Source: Limonium bicolor (Eukaryota; Streptophyta; Magnoliopsida; Caryophyllales; Plumbaginaceae). From it: 64,000 bases of DNA. Under the pieces are notes generated by a model. The model had not been told where the DNA came from. It saw only the letters and a program-made list of their open reading frames with translations, and did no database searches. Where the stretch lies: positions 35,135,765 to 35,199,764 of the forward strand of contig CM041780.1 in assembly GCA_023374045.1 (NCBI GenBank). Reading direction: 5' to 3'. A program made the translations under genes and the position numbers. Below are positions 33,225-44,899 of this stretch, piece by piece; position 1 is the stretch's first letter; each line of letters starts with the position of its first letter.

Positions 33225-33304
33225 CTGATCATTCGCAATATTAGTACTCATATCTCAAACGTGTTACTAGTTGTCTCATAACTCACTCAATATCAATCCC
33301 TTAC
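33225..33304 (-). other. Predicted intron in E2 gag before the zinc knuckle (80 bp)
   Basis: Minus strand: donor CCAAAGG|GTAAGGG at 33304, branch-like TACTAAT, acceptor GAATGATCAG| at 33225. Removing it joins LKAPKG to SETEKG...RRYICRWCH in frame (phase 1). E3 has an intron-like break at the same place (about 45134-45228, after RSTPPKG). E1 reads through this region without a break. Confidence 0.7.
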
Positions 33305-33556
33305 CCTTTGGCGCCTTGAGCGCAGGGGTGTAGCTGCATATTGCATATGTCAACTTCAGTGGCTCTTCCGAGCCTTCTCCTTTCCTCTTTCCCTTTTTGG
33401 TTCTGACTTTTCTGGGCCTGAGCCTGGTTCTTCTATTTCTTGTACCCACCTTGCCCTTGGTTCTCCGTGCTCTTACCGGCACTCTTCCTCTTAGCATTCT
33501 CCTCGTCCCTCAGCTGGACGGTTATCTCAACCTTAGCAGCGACATGATAGCACTTG

Positions 33557-33639
33557 CTTTCCACAATATTAGTCACTCTTATCTTTTCATAATCCGAAGT
33601 TTACTCATTACTTACTCAAATCTCAACCATTCTTATTGC
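33557..33639 (-). other. Predicted intron in E2 gag after the core domain (about 83 bp)
   Basis: Same protein position as the E1 intron 292-382 and the E3 intron 45574-45643. The minus strand has TTGCAG|GCAATAAG (a GC donor, or a mutated GT), a branch-like TGACTAAT, and GTGGAAAG before CAAGTGCTATCATG. Boundaries are uncertain by a few bases. Confidence 0.5.
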
Positions 33640-33944
33640 CTGCAAGGTAGTGTACCAGCAGGGACGTCAAGGGTCTCGAAGGCGGTCTCCAACTTGGGGA
33701 TATACGCCTCAAGCTTGGCGGGATCGGTCTCCCCCTTAAAATGTACGGGTCGAAGGTCTGCAAGGCTCTTCACCCAATTTGGTTCCGGGGGTGTGGCTGT
33801 GGAGGTGGTGCACCCACACCAGGCTGATAGCCCATGTGCCCTAATGCGGCAGACGATCTCTGCGATTGTCTGCCCCTCCGGTATCTCAGTCTCGTCGCCT
33901 CTGGGACAGCCTCGGCCTCTCCTTCCTGACATCTGAACAATCAC

Positions 33945-34148
33945 AACTCACATTAGATTCGAATCCACCACTGTTTCGGTTAACGAATTTATAACGTCCG
34001 TAGATGGTAAAGACGATCCACACTTAGTAGTGGTCGTCTGACTCTACTCACACTAACAGCTCAAACCCTAACTCGTCACTTATTTCTTAACTTATATCCT
34101 AACTCGGTGGTACTCATGTCCGGTATTTCTTGATCAGAGCGTAACTAC
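33945..34148 (-). other. E2 leader between primer binding site and gag
   Basis: About 200 bp of untranslated leader containing CGGTATTTCTTGATCAGAGCG. Its end nearest the LTR forms one arm of the hairpin that covers the primer binding site. No other motif is recognised. Confidence 0.5.
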
Positions 34149-34160
34149 GCTCTGATACCA
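34149..34160 (-). promoter_or_regulatory. E2 primer binding site (initiator-Met tRNA) within a hairpin
   Basis: The minus strand reads TGGTATCAGAGC, the usual plant complement of the 3' end of initiator tRNA-Met, five bases inside the 5' LTR. It is followed by a perfect 10-bp inverted copy: ATCAGAGCGT-agtt-ACGCTCTGAT in element orientation. Genomic RNA could therefore fold over the site. E3 has the same arrangement with a different stem (ATCAGAGCGG). Confidence 0.9.
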
Positions 34161-34165
34161 CTTTT

Positions 34166-37100
34166 TGTAAACCCCGTCCAAAGCCAATCGTGGTTGTCGC
34201 AAATCTAACACTTAATCGAATTCATCGCAGCGGAAATAACATACACCGGGACCTTGCCACGGTCTGCTCGTTAGAATATACCGGCCTTATCAATTTACAA
34301 CACTTATCCAAAGTAAACAACCGACCAAAACATCACCATCCAAAATACCAACAAACCAACCGAGTTAAGTATCTAAGTCATAGCCACAAACTTACATTAG
34401 TTTCAATATAAACAGACGGGAGCACAAGCGCAACCTGTACTCAAAATAAACAACCCATCCTAAGTCTAATCGCTCATACTCTCGTGGTGCAACTTCATGG
34501 GCCTCTTACCTGCAAGTGTAAAAACAGCCCCAAAGGGGTCAGCACGAATGCTGGTACTCCCTCTCATGGCCCCAAGCTAACAAGGGCTACGATGACTAAT
34601 TGTCGATAGCATGGAAATTGATTAAGTACACAAGCATGATATGAAGTGCAATAAACAACAATCCACAGATGAACAAACATAGTTCACACACAATGAACGA
34701 CACAAGCGTTCCCTTGTCAAGTGGGTTAGTAATCCCCTCCTTAGCTGATTTCCTTAACCTCAGTTCCTTATCTTACCTCAGTCTTAACCTTATCTTAATC
34801 TCAATATACAACCGCTTCTAGAAAGGAAATGGTTGTAGCTTAATCTCAAACCTAGGATTTAGGTGATCCTACCGCACCATCTTAATGCCACCAACCTTGG
34901 ACGGGAGTCCAGCGTAGCTGAGCCGGCAACCGGCCCTAGGCGACAAGTCTGAAGACAAGTCCTTAAGCGGAGGGCGGATCTAATTCAGATACCGTCCCCC
35001 TTTCCTTAGCAGCATGACCGGAGTCAGTCCCGGGTTTCCTCACTCAAGTTCCAGTTAGCAGAAATCTTACACACCCTGGGTTAGTTAAACCTTAACGGGT
35101 ATTAACCAACAGTGACCAATACTTAATTCTTATCCTTAACTCAGTAAGTACTAAACTTGGTTAGTAACAATCTCAAGTCTCGTGGGTTAGTGTAAAGAAA
35201 ACACATACACAACAAGAACAAATATAACCTGTTGCATGCTTTATCTTGTCTTAGTCATAGCAAGTAAACAGATAGCACACAAGCCGAGGGACACCTCGTT
35301 AGCAAGCAGGTCACGAGAAAGATTGTACCGTTCACCGTCGACGATTGTTGGGTTTATCTCCTTCCAAGTCCCAATTCATCAATCCTAAAACATCCATTCA
35401 GTTTTAGGTTATTATTCAATTCAACTCAATACAATTACTTAGCCTCCCTAGACATCAACTTTTACTCATTGTTTTTCACTAAGCCTTATGGTTTTTAACT
35501 TAACTCTTAGGTGCATCATTTCCTCATTATCTATTACACTTACTCACCCACTTAATGACCATTACACCCACCAAACATGTCCTTAATAGCCTTATAACAT
35601 CAATACCTAATCATCCACACCATTTCCTAACCTAACAAAGTTTTTGGCCAAAACAGCTCCGCGTCAGAACTTGTGTCCGAGCTTCCCAAGTTCGGACATA
35701 GGTCGAGACTCAAAAAGGGCGCAACCAGACGTGTGTCCGAACATGTGTCCGAGCTTCCCTAAATTCGGACATAGGTCGAGGAAATTCCAAAGGAAAAATT
35801 CATTTGTCCGAACTTCTAAGGTCGGACTGAAGTCCGGAATGGCCGAGACTCAGAAGGTTAAATTGCAACAGGGCATGTCCGAGCTTCCAAATTCGGACGG
35901 AAGTTCGGACAGGCCAAAATACCCATCTTCTAATTCCTTAAACACTTATCTCATTTTCCTAGCATGGTCTAACCTTGTTGGGCATTTAAAACACACCTTA
36001 AGCCCTCCACTAAAACTCCTTAAATCACTCATCAATATCATCTTAGTCATTATTTATTTCCTTGCAACAATGTCACACTTGTAACTGTTCTCTTTAGGTT
36101 TCTAAGTGGTGGTTCACACCTATTATAACCACTATGCCAAAATGCTTCCTCACCACTATAACATCATCTCCCAAGCATCCTTCTCCACCTAAAATCCTTA
36201 TGCAGCATACTTAAAGTCCTACACAATTTTATGACACCATCATCCAACACATTATTTCTTTTCTACTAGTTTACCAATGTTTGCCTAAGTCCTAAATACA
36301 CTAGTACATTCATTTGGTTCATAAATCCTCATGATCAGTCTGGGTCATTCTAACTCATTATACACCTTAAACTCACCCTTTTTCATCAAGACAACTCTAA
36401 AACTTCTAGGACTTCCTTAGTCATGAAATCTCCTTAGAACATCTTAAACACTTAGGTTCTCCTCTAAATTTTGCCATGGGTTCTCTAGTTTATTATTACA
36501 TCCAAACACTTGGTTTTTCACCATCAAACAACCAAGATCACTCAAATTCTCATCACAACACCTTAACACAAATTTACACCAAAACTACACCCATCATCAT
36601 ATAGTGTATAAACTTAAAATGCTTGGCACTTAGGCCCTTAAATGACAATAATCTTAACCACTGAATTTCCACATATAATTGCCTTTAACCTGCGAATACA
36701 CACAACAAGGCTCCCATTGAAATAAAATGCTTCTTGTAATTCCTCTCAACATTGTTTAACTATCTCTTTTCTCATTGGCTCCTTAGTCAAAAGTTCTTAA
36801 ACATAGTCATTGTTTTACCTAGGTTATATATAGCCCCTTTTTTTAATGTAAACCTTAAGCTACACTCATCATATACCTAAATCCCATCCCTTAATGCATT
36901 AAACACCTTAAGGTAAGACATTTACCTTGTTATTTTTCAAGCTTGACAAACTTTCTTCCTTAGGTTTTTCTTTGCTCAATCTCGGTCACCAAATCAAATT
37001 CTCCTTGCCAATGTTCTAACCAACATTCAATGACTCCAATGAGTACTAAACAACACACTAACCTTAAGGAATAAAAACCTAGGTTAAAATGTGTTTTAAG

Positions 37101-38223
37101 GTATTAAATTGATTGTTTTACCTTGGTTTCTCAAGACAAGCTTGGATATGAAGCAAGAAGGACCTCATTTATCCTTTGGAGAGTAGAAAACAAGCTAGAA
37201 CAAGGCATAAAAATGGAACCCCATGAGCGATAATTTTCGGACATGGAGAGAAAATGATGGAAACCTAGATTTTCTTACATATTCTTTACCTTAAGAGAAT
37301 GGAGAAGCTAATGGAGTCTCCAAGCTTGAGTTTCCTCCTCTAATGGTAGTTTTCCTTGGCTCCAAAATGATGCTCTTGAAGTTTTGAAAAGATAGAAAGG
37401 AAGAGCTTGAGCTAACTAAGAGATATATGTACTTGGTTTTGATTTTGGAGCTTAAATGAGCAAGATGTGGGCAAAAGAAGATGGAGCTAGCATGGAGGTT
37501 GCTTCATACGTGAGAGAGAAGAAAGAGAGAAAAGGAAATCGATGGAGAAGATGAAGAATGAAGAAAGGAGGAGAGGACTACTAAAGGTAAGATATTATGT
37601 TAAAAGGTGAATAGTGTTTTTACTTACTTTTGCTTTATTCATTACTAGCTAGATAAGTGTGGTGAGTCACACTTAAAAACCGGCCCCCTTAGTCAAACAA
37701 GGTGTATTGTGGTCTTTGTTGACCATTTAATTGACTTACTTTGAGTAATGTCTTAAACTAGCATTATTTGGTTACTATTCACTAAACAAGGCACATAATT
37801 GTGAAAATTTTGATTTCCCATTGATTTAGACTTCCTAATGTGATACTAATTAGTACACATGTTAATTAAAGAGTAATGATGGACATTTAGCCACTCAAAA
37901 CCTATTTACAAGACAATTTTTTAAAAATGTGCTTTAAGACTCCTTAAAGCACATTTTGTGTTTTAACTTGTTTTCAAGCTTGGTTTTCTTTGGTAATTGG
38001 TTTAAAATGACCATTAGGATTATTACTAAGGTCTTAGAATGATATTTGGGTGCTCACCCAAGTCTCTCCAAGCTTAGAGCATGTTTTTGCTTAAACTGCT
38101 CTTTTGGTGTTTCCTTATGTTTTCTTTGATTAAAATGGTTTATTAATGTTTCTAAGGCATTATTTAGCCTTCTTATATCTTAGTTTGTCACTTAAACACC
38201 ATATCTATGTTTGGGGTATTTCA
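34166..38223 (-). repeat. E2 5' LTR (4058 bp)
   Basis: Plus-strand ends TGTAAACCCCG and GGGGTATTTCA. The start has lost one base relative to TGTAACACCCC of the other LTR. It contains a hairpin array (35650-35920), a GA-rich stretch at 37540-37590 (CT-rich in element orientation, possibly near the transcription start), and three splice-donor-like sites in element orientation (37289, 37121, 36925). The site where the other LTR took an insertion is uninterrupted here (about 37887-37902). Confidence 0.92.
35650..35920 (-). repeat. Hairpin tandem array in E2 5' LTR
   Basis: About four units of the same array as 21290-21610, with GTCCGAGCTT...AAGTTCGGAC dyads. Relative to the 3' LTR it lacks one unit, while near its right end it has an extra GGAAGTTCGGAC. 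So the unit number differs within one element. Confidence 0.8.
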
Positions 38224-38228
38224 ATGAG

Positions 38229-38669
38229 TGTGATACCCAGTGTAGGGGTCACCTCCCACATCGATCGGGAGAGCACGAACCATGCCTTATAGGTGTGGGG
38301 ATACTCTTCCCTTGTGTGAGGCCTTTTGGGGATGGTACCCCGAGAACAAAACCGTGTGGGCTGCGGCCCAAAGCGGACAATATCACACATGTGGGTTAAG
38401 ACTGGGCTGTTACAGATGGTATCAGAGCCAGACCCAGGTCGGTGTGCCAGCGGGGACGCTGGGCTCCCAAGGGGGGTAGAGTGTGATACCCAGTGTAGGG
38501 GTCACCTCCCACATCGATCGGGAGAGAGCACGAACCATGCCTTATAGGTGTGGGGATACTCTTCCCTTGTGTGAGGCCTTTTGGGGATGGTACCCCGAGA
38601 ACAAAACCGTGCGGGCTGCGGCCCAAAGCGGACAATATCACATATGTGAGTTAAGACTGGGCTGTTACA
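38229..38669 (+). mobile_element. TRIM (terminal-repeat retrotransposon in miniature), 441 bp
   Basis: Two direct repeats of 186 and 188 bp (38229-38414 and 38482-38669), both TGTGATACCCAG...GGGCTGTTACA, flank a 67-bp interior. The interior has a primer binding site TGGTATCAGAGCC (38417-38429) and a purine tract AAGGGGGGTAGAG (38469-38481) right at the second repeat. There is no coding capacity, so it must borrow proteins from other retroelements. Sequence resembles TRIMs widespread in dicots (from memory). The left 5 bp (ATGAG) and right 5 bp (ATATA) do not match, but ATATA also lies at the left edge of E2. Confidence 0.92.
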
Positions 38670-40057
38670 ATATATCCAAACCTCATCAAGCAAAAAGATT
38701 CCTACGGTTGTCACTTAGTTTAATTTCAATCAGTGTGCACAGGCATTAGAGCAGCAAAAAGCAAGTGTGGCATTAAAGAACAACTAGCATGTTATCAGGG
38801 AAAGGTCTTTCCTTCCTCACACTTAAGAGGAGCAATGTCCTCATTGGTCATAAAAGAAATGCAGGTAAAAGAACTTTCAAAACATGTTACACTCATAATA
38901 GATGCATGTGCAATAATTAAACCGTAACGCAAGAAATGTGGAACATCAATATGTGAAAGTAGGAACTGAGACTTCTGTGGCATCATAGATGGAGGAAGAT
39001 GTCCTTCCTCGCACTTGAAGCTTTGCAGGGGTCGAGATATTCTTCACGTAGTCACAGACAAAATGCTTATTGTGCAGAGTGAAATTTGCTAATTTCCCAC
39101 TGGCATGTACGACCACGGAATAAAGTGCATTAACTCAAACGATAGGGAATATTTAAATTGTATGAGTAATATTAGAGAAAGAATACTCCCTAGAATTCAA
39201 GCTTAGCAGACGTTCGAAAGTAGTGTGGTTCCATTTCCTGTACTTATAGCCGTTTGTTTCGCAGTAGAGGTGACATGTAAATTAATCATTTAAGAACGCT
39301 GCACTTCTCAGAGAAACAGGAAATTTAGCATTTCAGAATTAAAACACTGCCAAATATAACCATTACCACTTCACCTGTCAGTCTCATGTTTAGCCTTAGT
39401 TTTAACAAACAAAAGTAAAGCAAGTCAAAGAAAAAGAAAAGTACAGAAAAACAAATAAAATAAAAGAAAGCAATAAAGAGGGGATGGCTGTCACTGAGGC
39501 GGCTGTGGTGGCGGAGCTCGCGCACCTTTCTGGGAAAGGAGCATTGATAAGTGTCCAAATGAGCATGTTTTATAGGTGTATTTCATAAGTTATATTAGCA
39601 CTTTTCTTGCTCTTTTCTCCACTTTGGTTAGTTTTCTTCTACTTTATGTTTTATTGGTTATCTTACAGATTTATTGGTTAAACATGAGGAAAACCAACCT
39701 AGGAGCAAAGTAGACGAACAGACGAACACATAGGCGCAAACGGATCTAAAAACGGAGCTCAAACGAAGAATCTGGAGCATGTCGAAGTTTGCAGACAAGA
39801 CAAGACGGAAATACACATGTCCGGCTAAACCAACCCGGACACACTTCCGGACACCCACGTCCGGCTACAGTCCACCCGAACGCAAAACCAGACACACCTG
39901 TCCGGATCCGGACCCCTTCCGGACGCGTGTAAACGCAGCCCAGATCTAGAATTCACGTGACTGATTTATTTCGGCGCCGTCTTCTCCATTTTCGTCCTCA
40001 ATTACTGCGTCGTCTTCACCATTTTCTTCTTCAAATTGCAGCGCCCACAACGATATC
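38670..40057. repeat. Older LTR-type repeat, right part
   Basis: Continues the repeat of 17263-19790 after the E2/TRIM insertion. It has two CCTTCCTC(A/G)CACTT phrases (38810-38825, 39004-39018). Near 39545 a TGATAAGTGTCCAAATGAGCA start resembles the LTR start of long plant gypsy elements. A GC-rich patch with TCCGG/CCGGA dyads, including TCCGGATCCGGA, lies at 39815-39925. It ends where the E3 LTR begins. No coding domain is visible. Confidence 0.5.
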
Positions 40058-41983
40058 TGTAACACCCCTCAGCATAATCATGTAATAATCTCTCTCGTAG
40101 CAATAAATAAAACGTCTTACAGCGGAAGAATAAACAATAATAACAATACTCACTCGGGTGTCACCGGCCATTACTCGCCCATGCGAGCAACGAAGCCAAA
40201 CTATATCCAACTTGCAACATAAACAAACTGCTAACCACCGTGATAACGAGAAACTCCTATACATCATACTAAGTCCATAAATCATAAACATCGCCAAGTG
40301 AGCGTCTACCCAAACCTGAATATACATAACCGTATCATATTACAACTCCATGTGCGGTAATTAAAATAAACTCTAATTACCCTGTTCCGCACTTCGGCTT
40401 CGGCAATAGTCAACAACCTGCATATGGTGTAGTATCAGCGATAGACGCTGAGTATGCCAGGCCTGGACCCTATTGGTCACTTAGTCATTTTAACCATCTT
40501 ATTATTAGATTGGTTTCATGCTTTACCATTTTACAGTTACAATCAATACTGTAATATATATGTATAATATACATAATTATCAATCCAAACATTCATAAAC
40601 ACTTAACCATCCATCCAACTCAACATTCATAAAATATCACAACAACAATTGTATATCGAACGTATCGAATAATAACAGTATAATGTACAATGTATAATCG
40701 CCGTAGCGTTCACCATCCATTGTTAATTTAATTTAATTTGGCCTTCAAGGCCCCATCCATATCAAACTGATTACAGTATAATGTACAATGTACAATCGCC
40801 GTAGCGTATAGTTTCCATAGTTAATTTACCTTAGCCTTGTAGGCTCCATCCAACCATGTTTAATTAATACCAGTAGGGCGTCATGTTAAGACAACCCGAT
40901 AACCTCACCATGGACAGTAGTCCTCCCGTACACACAAAGGTGCTCATTTCGCCAGAGGTCCGGAGGCCCCTGACTATTCTCTTATGTCGCATAAGACGTC
41001 CATAGAAAAGGCCGTAGCCACCTGACCCACGATCCAAATAGGGCTCGTATGGGTATACCTGGAGCGGAACCCGATCGGGAACCCCTCAGTGATCACAACA
41101 TCGCAACCAAGTAGTTCGTAAACTACCGAGATTCCTCACCTCAACTCATACCATCTCTCTTTCATAATGTTTAAGATATGCTCTTAGTCTTATGGAGAAT
41201 AATTATTAGTTAGCTGCCCAATGGGTCTCATGCATACCTAGAAGTAATCTAGGTTATATTCATGTTCGAGATCCATGCTCTAGAGACCGACAATGTCGTG
41301 ACTCGTCCCTAAGTATTTTACTTAGGTTGCCATATACTTAATATTAATACTATGGTATTATATCAAGTAACCGCCATGTTATCACATTAACGTATATGTA
41401 TGTTTATATAAGTCGATCTATAGTCGACGTAGTGTTAGTCTCGTAGGACGCTCGTGCATAAATAATTAATGCAGTAACACTTAGACACATACATGTATCC
41501 ACACACATAACACACAAGTTATATCAACCAAATCCGAGCCCAAGGAGTTTCCTTAGGACAACTCGGATCAAACCCCTTTACATACCGTTCACCAAGACCT
41601 AGGATGCGCAGTGTAGACCACTAGCTCGTCAAGCGCCTCCGTCTGAAGTATGATCTAAACGGTAATAAAACTATAAGTTAGTCTCCATGACTAACTACAT
41701 CCGGTAATGTGTTAATAAGCTTGAAGCATGAAAATGCTTGTTCATTGTGTTGGAGTGTTGTCCAACAATTGTAATATGTTTAGTAATGTTTTAATAAGCT
41801 TAGGACAAAGTTTTAGGTCCTAAGTAGTTCATTTGGGTATTTATTTACCCTACACAGTCAAAGGGTGCAATGTATTGCTTTGTGTTGACCATTGTTGTTC
41901 TCAGTTGACTTTTAAGGCATGTTTAGGCCTTAATCAATGTGATTAGATGTTTAATCTATGTTTTATTAGTTTGGGGTATTTCA
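40058..41983 (-). repeat. E3 3' LTR with large internal deletion
   Basis: TGTAACACCCC...GGGGTATTTCA, 1926 bp. Compared with the right LTR it lacks about 3.7 kb: sequence jumps from CATCCGGTA (about 41708, matching about 48222) to CTTGAAGCATG (about 41721, matching about 51885). The lost part includes the presumed promoter and leader. It also carries a short local duplication (TATAATGTACAATGTA(T/C)AATCG at 40678-40700 and 40775-40797) found once in the right LTR. Confidence 0.85.
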
Positions 41984-42627
41984 ATCTACCCCCCTTAAAA
42001 AGACTTCGTCCCGAAGTCGCTTAATCAAATAGGTAAGTATATAAATGTATAACTACCCATTATTCCCATAATGTATATCTATGTGATATATCATTTACAC
42101 ACATCGTATTGTGCTTATACAACACATAGCCATCACTTTGTGGCGTTAATTCAATCATATATGGATATAGGTGATCCATCAGCACCATTATTTCCTATCA
42201 GTTCTACAAACCCTGACAACCTCCCCGAGGTGTCCATAACATTCCATCGTTCCACATTCCATATCTAATGATTCATTTTGTATCTAAGCGATACCATATG
42301 TAATCATTCTACAAAGCAATATAATATATATATCACAAGTAGCATAAGAAAAGTACTACACACATGGGTGTAAATACAACATTCAAACAGGTATCTCATA
42401 AGATACATACAAGTGCACATCACACAAAAACAAACCAAACAATGTACGCCCCGCGTACCAAACATAACCAACAAACCTCGTGTGTCCCGCACACCACCAA
42501 TTCATTGTATGCCATGCATACGAAACAAACAATAAACAAACAACCTCGTATGCCCCGCATACCACAAACAGCCAAACTTAGTGCACACACGTGCACAACC
42601 AAGAGGCTCTACCCCCCTTAAAAAGGG
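41984..42627 (-). promoter_or_regulatory. E3 polypurine tract, spacer and second tract with hairpin
   Basis: ATCTACCCCCCTTAAAAAG at 41984 abuts the LTR. A second CTCTACCCCCCTTAAAAAGG occurs at 42607-42626, about 620 bp away, followed by GGGTTACG-ccc-CGTACCCC (one mismatch). The AT-rich spacer encodes nothing recognised; GTACGCCCCGCGTACC-like words recur at 42440-42560. Confidence 0.65.
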
Positions 42628-42644
42628 TTACGCCCCCGTACCCC

Positions 42645-42740
42645 ACAAGTATACAACAGCCGCTCAACAAGGAGCGCTGGATACTTGGCTCTCACAGAGT
42701 TCTCCAACTCGTGGATTATCCTCATATCAAAGAGACGGGT
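42645..42740 (-). pseudogene. Remnant of chromodomain C-terminus in E3
   Basis: The minus strand reads LENSVRAKYPALLVE, matching the tail of the chromodomain in E1, E2 and E4 (LEDxMRxKYPxLF). Nothing upstream resembles the rest of the chromodomain or integrase, so the pol break lies here. Confidence 0.7.
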
Positions 42741-43607
42741 ATGACTTTAGCCCTTTTGGGCTCCACAATACCTAAAGGTGAGGCACTAAACTATTTGTGC
42801 TCTCTCCCAAGTTCATTCTTATGGGCCCATTTGCTCCGTATTGAGGTGCTGACCCATGAACATAGGCTCAGTTTGCCTTTTTTTTCATTGCTGTGTATCC
42901 TCTGGTTTGGATCACTAGCATACATGCTTGTGTCTTCTCTCACTGATTTTCAGCTTGAGATGTAATATGACATTGGCTACTATTAGTACTTAGTGCTCTT
43001 TGCACTTGTCTTCTAATACTAAGATGTACCAGCCTACATGTCCACAGAGATGATTGTCATCCGTGTCTCCTGGTGGTTTTGTTCCGGAGTAACACACTAT
43101 TGTCGTTCTTTGATACACACTCGTGTTGATATCCACTTTATCTTTCCGTATTCCCACTAGATTAATAACTACACAAGTGCAATACCAAAACACTCAGTCC
43201 TACAGAGTGCAGAGGCGTAAAGTCTCAGCAGCTAGTACTAACGAGTCAAACAGATAAGATGAGCGAATTATCATGTGTGTGGTACATTCCAAGTCCATTG
43301 TTCCTTGCTTAAGATATCTGCTAGTATTTATCTTGTCTCTCATCCTTGCGTAGTCACGCGTTTATGTCCACATCATCTGGTAGATTTCCTTTGAATTGCA
43401 AGAATTGCTCGATCCTTATGAGGATTCTACATATTATTCATCCTTAATGGGTTTTCCTATTTCTTTCCTTTGGTTTCACGTCCTTGAAAGGTTTCCTTGT
43501 CTTTACTCTATACTGTCTACTGCTCTGTGTGTTGAAAGTTCTTGGTTTCTTTAGCCCGTTGGTTTAACTGCGGCTCTTCTCGTCCATCTTCGAGGTAATT
43601 GTCTTTC
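42741..43607. other. E3 internal segment of unknown origin (left of the gap)
   Basis: No similarity to pol domains could be recognised on either strand, and no long open frame is convincing. It occupies the place where integrase and RT would be. It could be a degenerate pol, a captured host fragment, or the filler of a non-autonomous lineage. Confidence 0.4.
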
Positions 43608-44107
43608 NNNNNNNNNNNNNNNNNNNNNNNNNNNNNNNNNNNNNNNNNNNNNNNNNNNNNNNNNNNNNNNNNNNNNNNNNNNNNNNNNNNNNNNNNNNNN
43701 NNNNNNNNNNNNNNNNNNNNNNNNNNNNNNNNNNNNNNNNNNNNNNNNNNNNNNNNNNNNNNNNNNNNNNNNNNNNNNNNNNNNNNNNNNNNNNNNNNNN
43801 NNNNNNNNNNNNNNNNNNNNNNNNNNNNNNNNNNNNNNNNNNNNNNNNNNNNNNNNNNNNNNNNNNNNNNNNNNNNNNNNNNNNNNNNNNNNNNNNNNNN
43901 NNNNNNNNNNNNNNNNNNNNNNNNNNNNNNNNNNNNNNNNNNNNNNNNNNNNNNNNNNNNNNNNNNNNNNNNNNNNNNNNNNNNNNNNNNNNNNNNNNNN
44001 NNNNNNNNNNNNNNNNNNNNNNNNNNNNNNNNNNNNNNNNNNNNNNNNNNNNNNNNNNNNNNNNNNNNNNNNNNNNNNNNNNNNNNNNNNNNNNNNNNNN
44101 NNNNNNN
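43608..44107. other. Assembly gap, exactly 500 N
   Basis: Run of N from 43608 to 44107. The round length suggests a scaffold gap of arbitrary size, so any apparent open frame across it is meaningless. Confidence 0.99.
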
Positions 44108-44899
44108 CAGATTGCATAATAGCTTGAGCAACTTGGCTCTTCACTACCCAACCATCCTCACTGACGGTGGTGCATCTACAAAGGGTATGCTTGTCCATGA
44201 GGACTAAACATTCATCACTGGTAGTGATTAGCATTAAATGCCGGTATACACTGTTGGTATTTGGTTAATAAGCCATGTCTGAAAGTTCCCAAATAATCAA
44301 ACTGGTGTGGTTTACAATCACAGTAGTTGTATAATTTCGCAGTTGCTGTGGTTGGACTAACGGTCCTTCCAAGGTTGCATGGGTTTCTAATCTCAAGGTT
44401 TGTATGAAAAAGTTTGAAAAACATTTTTTTTATAAAAGGTTAAAAGAGTAGTAGTTGTTGTAGTTGCATTTGCAGTAGCTGTTACTGTTGCTGTCGCTGC
44501 ACTTGCTGTAGCAAGTGCGCAAGGCAGATGGAAATTTCAGTAGTTTATTGTCATAGCGCTTGCAATAGCAAGTGCGCCATGCAGGTGGAAATTCTGGTTC
44601 AGTAATTCCCGGACTCATTGACTCTACGTCATTTGAGTATTGCTACATGATAATGTAAGCATAAACATCTTGTTCATATATATATCCGTCAAGGTTTAAA
44701 GCTTACTGGTACTGAGTACACATAATCTCAAAAGTCAAACACAAATGGCGAGTGGTCCCCGACACACTTCCATATACTAATAACATAAGTCTGTTTAACA
44801 TCCAAGGTAAGTACATAACAAAGTAAGTAAACAAAGTCTTCCACCAGCGGTCTCATGGAGTTAGGGTACTCATGCCCTATCTACTCCCTTGCCTCTATA
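44108..44899. other. E3 internal segment right of the gap, with a duplicated dyad
   Basis: Between the gap and gag. No AlkB or protease motifs are visible, unlike in E1 and E2. A duplicated unit of about 65-75 bp (44488-44600) contains GCACTTGCTGTAGCAAGTGC, a perfect 9-bp stem, then a decayed second copy GCGCTTGCAATAGCAAGTGC. A GTAGTTGTTGTAGTTGC repeat precedes it. Confidence 0.5.

Larger units (their letters stand above)
32886..33944 (-). pseudogene. gag: E2 gag with core deletion, two introns and CCHC knuckle
   Basis: The gag N-terminus is open from 33944: Arg-rich start (MSGRRGRG), FKGETDPAKLEAYIPKLETA, FETLDVPAG. It then jumps to the YTTLQ-like end of the core domain, so the central capsid part seen in E1 and E3 (RLVKD...VDEYYARF) is deleted. 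After intron 1 (about 33557-33639) comes CYHVAAKVEITVQLRDEENA and a Lys-rich stretch, then intron 2 (33225-33304). The knuckle exon has CRWCH and C-X2-C-X4-H-X4-C (CNYCGVYGHRAYEC), followed by LHLVDRDDEPEP and a phase-1 donor at 32885. Confidence 0.82.
19791..38223 (-). mobile_element. E2: full-length Ty3/gypsy chromovirus carrying an AlkB exon
   Basis: Minus-strand element: 5' LTR 34166-38223, primer binding site 34149-34160, gag, AlkB exon, protease, RT, RNase H, integrase, chromodomain, polypurine tract 28174-28190, 3' LTR 19791-28173 (with a nested solo LTR). LTR ends are TGTAAC/ATTTCA on the plus strand, that is TGAAAT...GTTACA in element orientation. The two LTRs align closely by eye, with scattered substitutions and a few indels. 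The left flank is ATATA; the matching ATATA on the right comes only after the adjacent TRIM (38670). Frameshifts and CAG-to-TAG changes make it non-autonomous, yet RT keeps its catalytic F-I-D-D. Confidence 0.93.

Noticed and set aside
38229..38669. Cassandra-type TRIM with 5S rRNA in its LTR
   Set aside because: I looked for the 5S internal promoter (A box, C box) and did not find it; the LTR is of another TRIM type.
42741..43607. Captured host gene in E3
   Set aside because: No domain could be recognised and frames are short; possible but unsupported from sequence alone.
43517..44234. Long open frames across 43.5-44.2 kb on both strands
   Set aside because: They exist only because the 500-N gap contains no stop codons.
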